NCBI RefSeq assembly: GCF_015477355.1
Contig: NZ_JADLRJ010000005.1
Location: 496,001-560,000 of the forward strand
Reading direction: 5' to 3'
DNA from: Nocardia blacklockiae
GTDB lineage: Bacteria; Actinomycetota; Actinomycetes; Mycobacteriales; Mycobacteriaceae
Length of the DNA: 64,000 nucleotides
The translations under genes were made by a program, and so were the position numbers. The notes below the pieces were generated by a model that ran no database searches, had not been told where the DNA came from, and was given only the letters and a program-made list of their open reading frames with translations. Below, piece after piece: positions 21,077 through 29,696 of the stretch. Position 1 is the stretch's first letter; every line of letters begins with the position of its first letter.

Positions 21077-22009
21077 CTACGTCAAGGTCAAGCTTCTTTT
21101 CTCGGTAACCGGCGCGGGAACGGGTGCGGTGACGATCGGGGCTCGTGGAGCGCTGCCGGTCTGGCCGAGCAGCGTGCCGCCCAACGCGATCACCATGCCC
21201 AGCACCTGTAGCGGAGTGAGCGCCTGCCCGAGCCAGGCCCAGCCGAGGACCGCGGCCGACACGGGACTGAGCAGGCCGAGGAAGGCGACCGAGGTGGCGG
21301 GCATGCGAGCCAGGCCGCGGAACCAGACCGCGTACGCCGCGGCGGTCCCGAGCACGCCGAGGTACAGGTAGCCACCCACCGCGTCGGCATCGAGCGCCGG
21401 CGGGGCGCCCTCGGTGACGAGCGCCAGCGGCAGCAGGAACAACCCGCCGACCGTCAGCTGCCAGCCCGTAACCGCCAGCGGCCCAACGCCTTCCGGCCGC
21501 CCCCAGCGACCGGCCAGCACGGTGGCGGCCGCCATCGACGCGGCCCCGGCCAGGCCGGCCACCAGGCCGATCCCGTCCAGCACGGCGGTGGCCCGCAACA
21601 CCACCAGCCCGACGCCGACGATGCCGATCACCCCCGCGAGCACCTTGCGCCCGCTCGGCCGCGCCCGCATCAGCACCGCCGTGAACACCACCGCGAACAC
21701 CGGTGCGGTGGCGCTCAGCACGGCGGCCACACCGCCGGGCAGCCGATACGCGGCGAGGAACAGCAGCGGGAAGAAGATGCCGATGTTCAGCAGCCCGAGC
21801 AGGATCGTGCGCCCGATCCAGCGACCGTGCGGCAGCGTGCGGGTGACGGCCAGCAGCACCAGCCCGGCGGGCAGCGCGCGCATCAGCGCCGTGAACATCG
21901 GCCGGTCCGGCGGCAGGAATTCTGACGTGACGGCGTAGGTGGAACCCCACACCACCGGGGCCAGCCCGGTGAGCGCGAGGGTCGCGGCCGGGATGCGAGT
22001 GCTTGCCAT
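21077..22009 (-). CDS. EamA-family drug/metabolite exporter
   Basis: This 310-residue protein has ten hydrophobic helices in two EamA repeats (about 8-135 and 145-285). Typical signatures are VVWGSTYAVTSEFLPP near the N-terminus, PVFAVVFTA at the end of repeat one and PVSAAVLGWAWLGQALTPLQVLGMVIALGG in repeat two. Such proteins export amino acids, metabolites or drugs; the substrate is unknown. It is divergent from a MarR regulator across 102 bases holding two dyad sites, so its expression is probably de-repressed by a MarR ligand. The ATG at 22009 follows AGGGAGAGAACGAC. Confidence 0.88.
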   Translation of the reverse strand: MASTRIPAATLALTGLAPVVWGSTYAVTSEFLPPDRPMFTALMRALPAGLVLLAVTRTLPHGRWIGRTILLGLLNIGIFFPLLFLAAYRLPGGVAAVLSATAPVFAVVFTAVLMRARPSGRKVLAGVIGIVGVGLVVLRATAVLDGIGLVAGLAGAASMAAATVLAGRWGRPEGVGPLAVTGWQLTVGGLFLLPLALVTEGAPPALDADAVGGYLYLGVLGTAAAYAVWFRGLARMPATSVAFLGLLSPVSAAVLGWAWLGQALTPLQVLGMVIALGGTLLGQTGSAPRAPIVTAPVPAPVTEKRSLTLT

Positions 22010-22030
22010 GTCGTTCTCTCCCTATTGATA

Positions 22031-22046
22031 ATCTCAACATTGAGAT
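22031..22046. promoter_or_regulatory. MarR-type operator, perfect dyad
   Basis: The perfect inverted repeat ATCTCAACATTGAGAT has seven-base arms around a two-base centre. It lies 22 bases upstream of the EamA exporter start. The size and AT content fit a MarR operator, and binding here should block the exporter promoter. Confidence 0.75.
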
Positions 22047-22072
22047 AAGACAGCAGCACTCATCTTGGTGTC

Positions 22073-22094
22073 AAGTATCTTAATGTTGAAACTT
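22073..22094. promoter_or_regulatory. Second MarR-type operator, imperfect dyad
   Basis: An imperfect 22-base dyad with outer arms AAGT/ACTT and core TCTTAATGTTGA resembles the first site. It lies 18 bases before the marR start. The pair implies joint control of exporter and regulator. Confidence 0.6.
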
Positions 22095-22111
22095 CTGGGA
22101 AGGGAGCGCCC

Positions 22112-22612
22112 GTGAGCGACGCCGTGGACGATGTGGTGGCGGCCTGGAACCGGGCCCGCCCCGAACTCGACGTGTGGCCGACGCACGTCATCGGCCGGAT
22201 CAAACGGCTGGGCCGGCTGGTGGAACGGGAGATGAAGGAGTTCTTCGCGAGCCACGGCCTGGAGTACTGGGAGTTCGACGTGCTCGCCACGCTGCGCCGG
22301 TCCGGCGGCCCGGCGGGGCTCACCGCCGGTGCGCTGATCAAGACCACCATGGTCACCTCGGGCGCCATCACCAACCGCATCGACCGCCTGGCGGCCAAGG
22401 GCCTGGTGCGCCGCGCCGCGGACCCGGCGGACCGCCGCACGGTCCGCATCCAGCTGACCGACGCGGGCCTCGACCTGATCGACAAGCTGATGCCGCTGCA
22501 CGTCGACAACGAGATCCGCCTGCTCGGCGGCGTGGACCGCGCGGAACTCGACCGGCTCGCCGCCCTCCTGCGCACCTTGTCGGAGTCCCTGGGCGACACC
22601 TCCCTGAGCTGA
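22112..22612 (+). CDS. MarR-family transcriptional regulator
   Basis: This 166-residue winged-helix regulator has the MarR recognition region GLTAGALIKTTMVTSGAITNRIDRLAAKGLV followed by the wing RAADPADRRTVRIQLTDAG. N- and C-terminal helices would form the dimer. It is transcribed away from the EamA exporter gene and is presumably its repressor, acting at the dyads in the shared promoter. The GTG start at 22112 follows GGAAGGGAGCGCCC. The ligand cannot be inferred. Confidence 0.9.
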   Translation: MSDAVDDVVAAWNRARPELDVWPTHVIGRIKRLGRLVEREMKEFFASHGLEYWEFDVLATLRRSGGPAGLTAGALIKTTMVTSGAITNRIDRLAAKGLVRRAADPADRRTVRIQLTDAGLDLIDKLMPLHVDNEIRLLGGVDRAELDRLAALLRTLSESLGDTSLS

Positions 22613-22684
22613 GCGGGTTACGCGCTCCCGTCGCCCGCAACGGGGCGAAACAACGTGACGCTCAGTCGGATTCGCCTTCGCCTG

Positions 22685-24196
22685 TCAAGGAACGACTGCA
22701 GAGGCTTCTTCGCCCGACGGAACGAACTCGTCCGGCGTCGCGCCGGAATCGTCTGTAGGCGGGGTGGATTCGTCGATCGGCGGGGCGGGTGCCGCCGCGG
22801 GTGGGGCGGCAGGCGGTTCCGGGTACGACTCGCCCGCGGGGCTGGTGGACTGCGGCGCTTGCGCGGTCGGGGCGACCGGTGGCGTGGTGGCGCGCGGGGT
22901 CGGCACGGCCGCGGTGTGTGGCGGGAGGGTGCCCGGTACCGAGGCCGGGTCGGCGCCCGGAGTGGTCGCCATTTCCGGCGCGACCTGGAGCAACGTGGCG
23001 AAGTCGACGACCCGGGCGCCCAGCACCGGTGTCGCGATGATGACGCCGTGGTCGAACATCCGGTAGGTCCCGATTCGGCCCGGCAGCAACGACTCCGGGC
23101 CCACGGCCGCGCCCAGCGGACCGGCCGGACCGCCCGACTCCGCGTACTTCGCATCGATGACGCTGTTGCCTCGCACCGCCTGCTGCCCGTAGTCGGCGGG
23201 CGGCGGCGCGACGGGGGCGGGCGCGAGTTCGTCCGGGGTCGGCCCGACCTCGAGGGTGGCGATGTCGATGGGCTGCCCGCCGCCCGGCGCGGCGGAGTAC
23301 TCGGTGCGCAGAATCCGCCCGTCGCGCAACAACACTCGGCCCGCGGTGGCCCGCACCGCCGCCGCGGCCCGCGGATCCTCCCGCTCGGTGCCCGGATAGG
23401 CCTGGCAGTCGGTGGTGTCGCAGGTCTGGGCGTAGGGGTAGCGGTGTTCGGCGAGCGCGTAGGAGCGCGCGGCGATCGCCTGCGCGCGCAGCGCCTCCGC
23501 GCCGCCCTGGTCGGCCCAGTTGGCCTGCATCTCGGCCGGCACCACGCCGAGCAGGTAGTCGTCGACGTCGACCTCGTTGACGGTGCGGGCCTCGCCGTTC
23601 TCCAGCGCGACGCCCAGCGCGCCCCGATACGTGCCGCCGCCGCACACCTTCAGATGCTCGGCGGGCGGCCGGTCGGTGCCCTCCGCGACGGGGTACGCCC
23701 ACGGCGTGTCGGTGGCGCCCTGCCAGATGACGTCGCCGTCGCAGCCCGCGGTGATCACGACATTGGCGCCGCCGTCGGGCATGGGCGTGAGGTGCGCGGC
23801 CTGCCCGGGGACGACACGCCGGTCGGCGACGGTCAGCCCGGCGTCGGAGAACACGTCGAGCGTCTCGTTGTCGTCGGCGGTGAGGCGCACGCTGACGGTG
23901 GTGGGCCCGATCGTGCCCAGCGCGGCGCCCGGATAGTAGTGCGCGAGAATGCCTTCGGCGGTGGCGCCCGCCGTGGCCTGGTCGAACGCGCCCACCTGGC
24001 TCATGCCGCGCCCGTGCCCGACTCCCGCCACCGGCCGGTACGGCGACCCGTCCGACCAGGTCGCGCTCACCACGACCGCGCCGCCGGTGACGCTCAGCAC
24101 GACCAGTCCCGCCGTCACGGCGTGTCGCCGTCGGCGGCGACGCAGCTGGTCGCCCTGGCGCAGTACCGCCACCCACCCTCGTCTCGCGCTTGCCAT
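22685..24196 (-). CDS. SpoIID/LytB-domain wall protein
   Basis: This 503-residue exported or anchored protein has one hydrophobic segment near residues 26-45, followed by the SpoIID motif HGRGMSQVGAFDQA and the core VDVDDYLLGVVPAEM with ALRAQAIAARSYAL. The TCDTTDCQAYPG cysteine pair is typical of SpoIID/LytB proteins. SpoIID is a lytic transglycosylase of denuded glycan strands; non-sporulating actinobacteria keep relatives of uncertain role. A further part includes one LGFP-like unit (AGPLGAAVGPESLLPG). The last 100 residues are Pro/Ala/Thr-rich. The ATG at 24196 follows GTGGGAGTGCAG; a longer reading to 24250 is possible. It is divergent from the PGRP/amidase gene and may share its control. 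Confidence 0.88.
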   Translation of the reverse strand: MASARRGWVAVLRQGDQLRRRRRRHAVTAGLVVLSVTGGAVVVSATWSDGSPYRPVAGVGHGRGMSQVGAFDQATAGATAEGILAHYYPGAALGTIGPTTVSVRLTADDNETLDVFSDAGLTVADRRVVPGQAAHLTPMPDGGANVVITAGCDGDVIWQGATDTPWAYPVAEGTDRPPAEHLKVCGGGTYRGALGVALENGEARTVNEVDVDDYLLGVVPAEMQANWADQGGAEALRAQAIAARSYALAEHRYPYAQTCDTTDCQAYPGTEREDPRAAAAVRATAGRVLLRDGRILRTEYSAAPGGGQPIDIATLEVGPTPDELAPAPVAPPPADYGQQAVRGNSVIDAKYAESGGPAGPLGAAVGPESLLPGRIGTYRMFDHGVIIATPVLGARVVDFATLLQVAPEMATTPGADPASVPGTLPPHTAAVPTPRATTPPVAPTAQAPQSTSPAGESYPEPPAAPPAAAPAPPIDESTPPTDDSGATPDEFVPSGEEASAVVP

Positions 24197-24325
24197 CTGC
24201 ACTCCCACGGGTTTCGCGGGTGGGGCGCGCCGGTTGTTTCCGTTCGGCATGTCCTGCCCGCTGTGCGGCTATTCGGAAGCTACATTCGAGCTATCTACCC
24301 TAATCCTCAACCGAAGGTTTAGATT

Positions 24326-24349
24326 TGTGACGATTGTGACTAGTGTGAC
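24326..24349 (+). promoter_or_regulatory. Triple TGTGAC direct repeat, MtrA-box-like
   Basis: Three TGTGAC hexamers start at 24326, 24335 and 24344, exactly nine bases apart. On the other strand they read GTCACA separated by three bases, which is the pattern described for binding of the essential response regulator MtrA. The site lies 72 bases upstream of the PGRP/amidase start and about 130 bases from the SpoIID start, both wall-acting genes. A fourth degenerate unit follows. Confidence 0.65.
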
Positions 24350-24420
24350 CATTGTTCCGTCAGGAATCAACCTTGCTCCGCCACTGACGGCCAACGGTTC
24401 TACCTGAAGGGGAGAAGCTC

Positions 24421-26601
24421 GTGCCGTATCGCAGACCGAAACGCCCGTACATCCTTCCGGTGGTGGCCACCCTCGCGGTCACCGCGCCGCTCGCGGGTCT
24501 CGTCCTGCGCCACACGCCCGACTATCACTCGGCGAACGAAAGCAACCTCGCCGCGATCCCCGCGCAACTCGCCGAGGTGGGCCTCGCCTCCGCGCCGGAC
24601 GTCGTCCTGCCACTGCGCGAACTCACCGGCCTCGACCTGCCGGACCTGCGGCTGTCCGATCTGCGTAAGCTGCCGCTCCCCCGCGCCCTGCCCGTGCCGC
24701 CGGGCCTGCCGACGCCGCCGGGTGTGCAGCTACCCAGCGAAATCCCACTACCCCAGTTCAATTCGCCCCAAGCCACGTCGGCGGCGCCGACACCCGGCAA
24801 GCGGCCCAGCGGCGGGCCCGCGTTCATCGGCGCGCCGCTCGACGAGTCCGGCGACGCCGCTCCGGCCCTCGCGCCGGGCACCGATCCCGACGCCCCCGCC
24901 CTCGCACCCGGGGCCGTCGCGCCCGAACTCGCCGACCAGGTGGGCGCGGAGGTCAAGGAACTCACCCGCGAGACCCCGTTCAGCATGGTGGCGCTCACGG
25001 CCGAGAACCTCGGCGGCACCAAGGCTTTGGTGCGGGCCAGGACGCCCGACGGCAGTTGGGGCCCGTGGTTCGCGACCGAGCAGGTCGACACCCGCGCCGA
25101 CGACCACGCCCCGCCCGGCAAGACCGGCACCGAACCGATCTACGTCGGCAGGACCAACGCCGTCCAGGTGCTCACCACGCGCAAGGCGGCCCCGATCCCG
25201 GGCGCCGTGCCCGCCCGCTCCGGCGATCCCGCCCAGGTGACGGCCGCGGCGCTGTCGGCGGTGCTGATCGATCCGGGCCGCGGCGTCGCCGACGGCAACC
25301 TGACCAGCGTGGCGGCACCGCTGGCGAGCGGCGGACCCAAGGTGATCAGCCGGGCCCAGTGGGGCGCCGACGAGTCGATCCGCTGCGAGGAACCCACCTA
25401 CGACGACGGCCTCGGCGGCATCACCGTGCACCACACGGCGGGCCGCAACGACTACTCCCAGGCCGAATCGGCCGGCATCGTGCGCGCCATCTACGCCTAT
25501 CACGCGAAGACGCTGGGCTGGTGCGACATCGGTTACCACGCGCTGGTCGACAAGTACGGGCAGATCTTCGAGGGCCACGCGGGTGGTCTGGACCGGCCGG
25601 TGCAGGGCGCGCACGCGGGCGGGTTCAACGAGAACACCTCCGGTGTCGCGCTGATGGGCGACTTCGAGACCGAACCGCCCACCGACGCCGCGATCCAGGC
25701 GGCCGGGCAGTTCATCGGCTGGCGCGCGAAGGTCGCGGGACTGAACCCGCAGAGCCGGACCACGATGTATTCGGAGGGCACCGAATTCACGCCGTACGCC
25801 CAGGGCGAGGCCGTGCAGCTGCCGACCGTGTTCGCCCACCGCGACGTCGGCAACACCACCTGCCCCGGCGACGCCGCGTACGCGCTGATGGACCGCATCC
25901 GCGAGATCGCGGCCGGCAGCGGCGGCGCGCTGGGCACCCGGGTGGGCAACAACACCGCGCCGGGCGCCCAGCGCCCGCAGACCGACCTCGCCGCCCTCGC
26001 GGATCTGACCGGCCGGGTGCTGGGCATGGTCGGCGACAACATCGTGGCCAAGTACTGGGCCGACCAGGGCGGTCCGGACGGCCGGCTGGGCGCGGCCGCG
26101 TCCGAGCCGCAGCCGACCGCGAACGGCGGGCAGTACGCGAAATTCGTCAACGGCTACGTCTACGCCGCGCCGGACGGCACCGTGGTCGAGGTGGTCGGCC
26201 ACATCCTGGACCGGTTCGTCCAGCTCGGAGCCGAAACCGGCCTGCTCGGCCTGCCGTTGCGAAACGCCTACCCGGTACCAGACGGCCTGCGCGCCGACTT
26301 CCAGCACGGCTCACTGATTCTCAACCAGGTCACCGGCATCGTGACCACCCTGCTGAAGACCTACGGCGACGGTTATCCACAGGGTCAGAACCCTGTTCCG
26401 GGCCGTCCTGCGCCCGTGGCCGGACAGCCCGGGGCTCCCGGTCAACCGGCTCCTGCTACGCCCGCCGTGCCGGAGCAACCGGCCTCCGAGCAGGCCGCCA
26501 CGCCGGAGCCGGGCACCGAGCCCGTACCGGCCACGGGGCCGGAGCCGGATCCCGTGGTCCCCGACGTCTCAGACTCGTCCGGGCAGGCGGTACAGGAGTA
26601 G
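24421..26601 (+). CDS. PGRP/N-acetylmuramoyl-L-alanine amidase with LGFP repeats
   Basis: This 726-residue exported protein has an N-terminal signal/anchor (about residues 10-30), a long Pro/Ala-rich region, and an amidase_2/PGRP domain from about residue 310 to 490. Zinc ligands are the His of TVHHTAG (about 337) and those in HRDVGNTTCPGD (about 473), with IGYHALVD between, so the site looks intact for cleaving the muramoyl-alanine bond. LGFP-type units follow at about 545-635 (DGRLGAAAS, TGLLGLPL). The tail is Pro/Glu-rich. It corresponds to Rv3811 by order and domains. The GTG start follows GAAGGGGAGAAGCTC. The LGFP units probably dock it to the wall as in the mycolyltransferase fusion. 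Confidence 0.92.
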   Translation: MPYRRPKRPYILPVVATLAVTAPLAGLVLRHTPDYHSANESNLAAIPAQLAEVGLASAPDVVLPLRELTGLDLPDLRLSDLRKLPLPRALPVPPGLPTPPGVQLPSEIPLPQFNSPQATSAAPTPGKRPSGGPAFIGAPLDESGDAAPALAPGTDPDAPALAPGAVAPELADQVGAEVKELTRETPFSMVALTAENLGGTKALVRARTPDGSWGPWFATEQVDTRADDHAPPGKTGTEPIYVGRTNAVQVLTTRKAAPIPGAVPARSGDPAQVTAAALSAVLIDPGRGVADGNLTSVAAPLASGGPKVISRAQWGADESIRCEEPTYDDGLGGITVHHTAGRNDYSQAESAGIVRAIYAYHAKTLGWCDIGYHALVDKYGQIFEGHAGGLDRPVQGAHAGGFNENTSGVALMGDFETEPPTDAAIQAAGQFIGWRAKVAGLNPQSRTTMYSEGTEFTPYAQGEAVQLPTVFAHRDVGNTTCPGDAAYALMDRIREIAAGSGGALGTRVGNNTAPGAQRPQTDLAALADLTGRVLGMVGDNIVAKYWADQGGPDGRLGAAASEPQPTANGGQYAKFVNGYVYAAPDGTVVEVVGHILDRFVQLGAETGLLGLPLRNAYPVPDGLRADFQHGSLILNQVTGIVTTLLKTYGDGYPQGQNPVPGRPAPVAGQPGAPGQPAPATPAVPEQPASEQAATPEPGTEPVPATGPEPDPVVPDVSDSSGQAVQE

Positions 26602-26624
26602 GTCCGCGCCTGCCGGATGGCGAA

Positions 26625-27467
26625 TCAGCTTGTCCACCATCGTTCCAGCACCTGGGCGACGCCGTCGGCGGAGTTGGTGGCGGTGACCTCGTCGGCGGCG
26701 GCCTGCGCCTCGGGGTGGCCGTTGGCCATGGCCACGCCGTGCCCGGCCATGCGCAGCATCGGGACGTCGTTGGGCATGTCGCCGAAGGCGACCACGGTGC
26801 CGTGCTGAACGCCCAGCCGCTGCGCGACGATCGCCAGCCCGGAGGCCTTCGTCACCCCCGGCGCGGACAGCTCGATCAGGCCGTTGTTGGTCGAGTAGGT
26901 GATGTCGGCGCGCCCGGCCAGCTCGGGTTCCAGGGCCGCGCGCATCTCCGCGCTGCTCGCCCCGCGCAACCGGATCAGCATCTTGATGGCGGGCGCGGCC
27001 AGCACCTCGCGCCGCGCCACCTGGGTGTCGTCGGGGTTCAGCCAGGCGTGTTCGTACTCCGGCGAACTGACGAACTGCGGCGTGGCCGCGTCGTGCGCGC
27101 TCGCGCCGACCCGCTCGGCGGCCAGCCCGCAGCCGGGCAGCAGCCGTTCGGCCAGGTCGGCGATCCAGGCCAGGTTCTCCATGTCCAGCACACTGGTCTG
27201 CAGGATCCGGTCGGACGCGCTGTCGTAGATCACCGCCCCGTTGCCGCACACGCACAGCGGCGCGTACCCGAGACCGTCGACCACCGGATCGATCCAGCGC
27301 GGCGGCCGGCCGGTGGCGAGGACGAACGGGACGCCGTCGGCGATGAGCGCCGCGACCGCGGCCCGCGTGCGCGGGGTGACCTGCTCGTGCTCGTCGATCA
27401 GCGTGCCGTCGACGTCGGTGGCCACCATCTTCGGTTTGGGCAGGTGCAGACGCGTCACCTCGTCCAT
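26625..27467 (-). CDS. HAD-superfamily (Cof-type) phosphatase
   Basis: This 280-residue HAD hydrolase has motif I as VATDVDGTLIDE (the first Asp is the nucleophile), motif II in FVLATGR, motif III Lys in TKASGL and motif IV GDMPNDVPML. A type IIB Cof cap sits in the middle (about 90-200). Substrates in this group are usually sugar phosphates or FMN-like compounds; none can be assigned. It corresponds by order to Rv3813c. The ATG at 27467 gives MDEVTRLHLPKPKMV; the frame remains open upstream without a start site. It converges with the PGRP gene 23 bases away. Confidence 0.9.
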   Translation of the reverse strand: MDEVTRLHLPKPKMVATDVDGTLIDEHEQVTPRTRAAVAALIADGVPFVLATGRPPRWIDPVVDGLGYAPLCVCGNGAVIYDSASDRILQTSVLDMENLAWIADLAERLLPGCGLAAERVGASAHDAATPQFVSSPEYEHAWLNPDDTQVARREVLAAPAIKMLIRLRGASSAEMRAALEPELAGRADITYSTNNGLIELSAPGVTKASGLAIVAQRLGVQHGTVVAFGDMPNDVPMLRMAGHGVAMANGHPEAQAAADEVTATNSADGVAQVLERWWTS

Positions 27468-27762
27468 CCTGCCCGAAATCGGACGCCGCCCGTAATCGGT
27501 TTCCGCGGCGCGCGCGGCCCGGCGGTGGCGCGGGTCACATCCGCGCGCGCCCGGCCGAACCACGGCCACACCCCACCGACCTCGGCGATCGCCCGGCCGA
27601 CCGGTGATCAGCCCCCTTACCACGGCTGCCGAACAACCGTCACCACCCGCCACACTGGTGCACGATGTGCTGACGATCCACGCATGTCACGGCTCTCCAT
27701 GACACGCCGAGATCGCCACCTGTCCTTATGATCAGGGGCTAGTAACCGACCCGAGGGGATTG
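27468..27762. other. Divergent spacer between HAD gene and ABC operon
   Basis: These 295 bases must contain promoters for the HAD gene and the peptide ABC operon. A weak TGTCA/TGACA inverted repeat lies near 27684-27704, and a TATGAT hexamer at 27727-27732 could be a -10 for the operon, but no convincing -35 was found. No gene is visible here. Confidence 0.35.
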
Positions 27763-28743
27763 ATGACCGGCTTTCTGCTACGACGCGCGCTCAACTATGT
27801 CGTGCTGCTGGTGCTCGCGACCTTCCTGACCTTCAGCCTGGCGTCACTGACCTTCCGCCCGCTGGACAGTCTCGAGCAGCGCAATCCCCGCCCGCCCCAG
27901 TCGGTCATCGATGCCAAGGCCGCCGAACTGCACCTCGACGAGCCGATTCCGCAACGCTATGTGACCTGGGTCAGCGGCATCGCCCAGGGCGACTTCGGGA
28001 CGACGCTGGCCGGTCAGCCGGTGAGCGCGGAACTGGGCCGCCGGGTCGGCGTGAGCCTGCGGCTGCTGATAGTCGGCTCGCTGGTCGGCACCGTGCTGGG
28101 CGTGCTGATCGGCGCGGCCGGGGCCGTCCGGCAGTACCGGTTCAGCGACTACTTCACCACGGTGGTGTCCCTGCTGGTGCTCAGCACACCCGTCTTCCTG
28201 CTCGCCACGCTCCTGAAATACGGTGCGCTGGAGATCAATACGGCGACCGGTCGGCAGATCTTCCTCTATACCGGCGAAACCTCCGCGAACGCGGTGCACG
28301 GGTTGTGGAATCAGATCGTGGACCGCGCCCAGCACATGGTGGTTCCCACGCTCGGCCTGGCGCTGGCCGGCATGGCGAGTTACAGCCGCTACCAGCGCAA
28401 CGCGATGCTCGACGTGCTGCAGAGCGACTTCATCCGCACCGCCCGCGCCAAGGGCCTCACGCGCAGCCGCGCGCTGTACAAGCACGGCCTGCGCACCGCG
28501 TTGATTCCGATGGCGACGCTGTTCGCCTACAGCCTGGGCGCGCTCATCACGGGCGCGACCTTCACCGAGAAGATCTTCGGCTGGCACGGCGTCGGCGAGT
28601 GGCTGGTCGACGGGATCAACGCGCAGGACCTCTACGTCGTGGTGACCGTCACGGCGTTCGCCGGATTGGTGGTGCTGGTGTCGGGCCTGCTGTCCGACAT
28701 CGCGTACGCGATCCTCGATCCACGGGTGCGAGTGGGAGCATGA
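27763..28743 (+). CDS. Peptide ABC transporter permease, DppB type
   Basis: This 326-residue membrane permease belongs to the binding-protein-dependent family. It starts with the DppB-like [19 protein letters not shown] segment and has an external loop with [18 protein letters not shown]. It carries the EAA loop [28 protein letters not shown] that contacts the ATPase. Six membrane segments are expected. The ATG at 27763 follows GAGGGGATTG; a TTG one codon earlier is less likely. It is the first gene of a six-gene operon, and its stop overlaps the next permease (ATGA). Confidence 0.92.
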   Translation: MTGFLLRRALNYVVLLVLATFLTFSLASLTFRPLDSLEQRNPRPPQSVIDAKAAELHLDEPIPQRYVTWVSGIAQGDFGTTLAGQPVSAELGRRVGVSLRLLIVGSLVGTVLGVLIGAAGAVRQYRFSDYFTTVVSLLVLSTPVFLLATLLKYGALEINTATGRQIFLYTGETSANAVHGLWNQIVDRAQHMVVPTLGLALAGMASYSRYQRNAMLDVLQSDFIRTARAKGLTRSRALYKHGLRTALIPMATLFAYSLGALITGATFTEKIFGWHGVGEWLVDGINAQDLYVVVTVTAFAGLVVLVSGLLSDIAYAILDPRVRVGA

Positions 28744-29696
28744 CCGAAGCCGAAATGATCGTCCAGGGCGCGCCCGAGCCACAGGCCGCCGGTCGGCGAA
28801 AACTGGTGTGGCGCAGGTTCCGCCGGAACAAGCCCGCCGTCACCGGCGCGGTCGTCCTGGTGCTGATGCTGGTGCTGGCGTTCGCGCTGCCGGCCGTGCT
28901 GCCCTACGACTACCAGGAACTGGACTACAAGGCGCTGCTGCAACCGCCGAGCCCGCAACATCCGTTCGGCACCAATCAGATCGGCCAGGACGTGCTGGCG
29001 CAGACGCTGCGCGGGCTGCAGAAGTCGCTGCTGATCGGGTTCAGCGTGGCGCTCATCGCGAGCTTCATCGCGGCCACGGCCGGCTCGGTCGCCGGACTGC
29101 TCGGCGGCTGGACCGACCGCGCCGTCATGTGGCTGGTCGACCTGCTGCTGGTGGTGCCGAGCTTCATCATCATCGCCATCTTCGCGCCGCGCTTGAAGGG
29201 CAGCGGGTCGATCCTGCTGCTGATCGTCCTACTCGCCCTGTTCAGCTGGATGATCAGCGCGCGCATCGTGCGCGGGCTGACGCTGAGCCTGAAGGAACGC
29301 GAATTCGTCCGCGCCGCACGGTATATGGGCGCCTCGACCTGGACGGTGATCACCACCCACATCGTCCCGAACATCGCCTCCATCCTGATCATCGACACCA
29401 CACTCGCGATCGGCGTCGCGATCATGTCCGAGACCGGCCTGAGCTTCCTCGGTTTCGGCGTGCAGCCGCCGGACGTGTCGCTGGGCTCGCTGATCGCGAG
29501 CGGGACGAAGTCCGCGCTCACCTATCCGTGGCTGTTCATGTTCGCCGGTGGCCTGCTGATCGTGACCGTGCTGTGCGCCAACCTGGTCGGCGACGGCCTG
29601 CGCGACGCCTTCGACCCCACCGCCGGACGGGCCCGGGCGCGGCGGAAGAAGTCCGACCGGGACGATGCCGCGCCGGACGGAAAGGCCGCCGCATGA
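28740..29696 (+). CDS. Peptide ABC transporter permease, DppC type
   Basis: This 318-residue permease pairs with the upstream DppB-like subunit. A cytoplasmic N-terminus [15 protein letters not shown] leads into the first helix, and [19 protein letters not shown] is the family signature of the first periplasmic loop. The EAA motif is [20 protein letters not shown], and [17 protein letters not shown] follows. It has a basic C-terminal tail. ATGA overlaps on both sides show tight translational coupling. Confidence 0.92.
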   Translation: MTEAEMIVQGAPEPQAAGRRKLVWRRFRRNKPAVTGAVVLVLMLVLAFALPAVLPYDYQELDYKALLQPPSPQHPFGTNQIGQDVLAQTLRGLQKSLLIGFSVALIASFIAATAGSVAGLLGGWTDRAVMWLVDLLLVVPSFIIIAIFAPRLKGSGSILLLIVLLALFSWMISARIVRGLTLSLKEREFVRAARYMGASTWTVITTHIVPNIASILIIDTTLAIGVAIMSETGLSFLGFGVQPPDVSLGSLIASGTKSALTYPWLFMFAGGLLIVTVLCANLVGDGLRDAFDPTAGRARARRKKSDRDDAAPDGKAAA

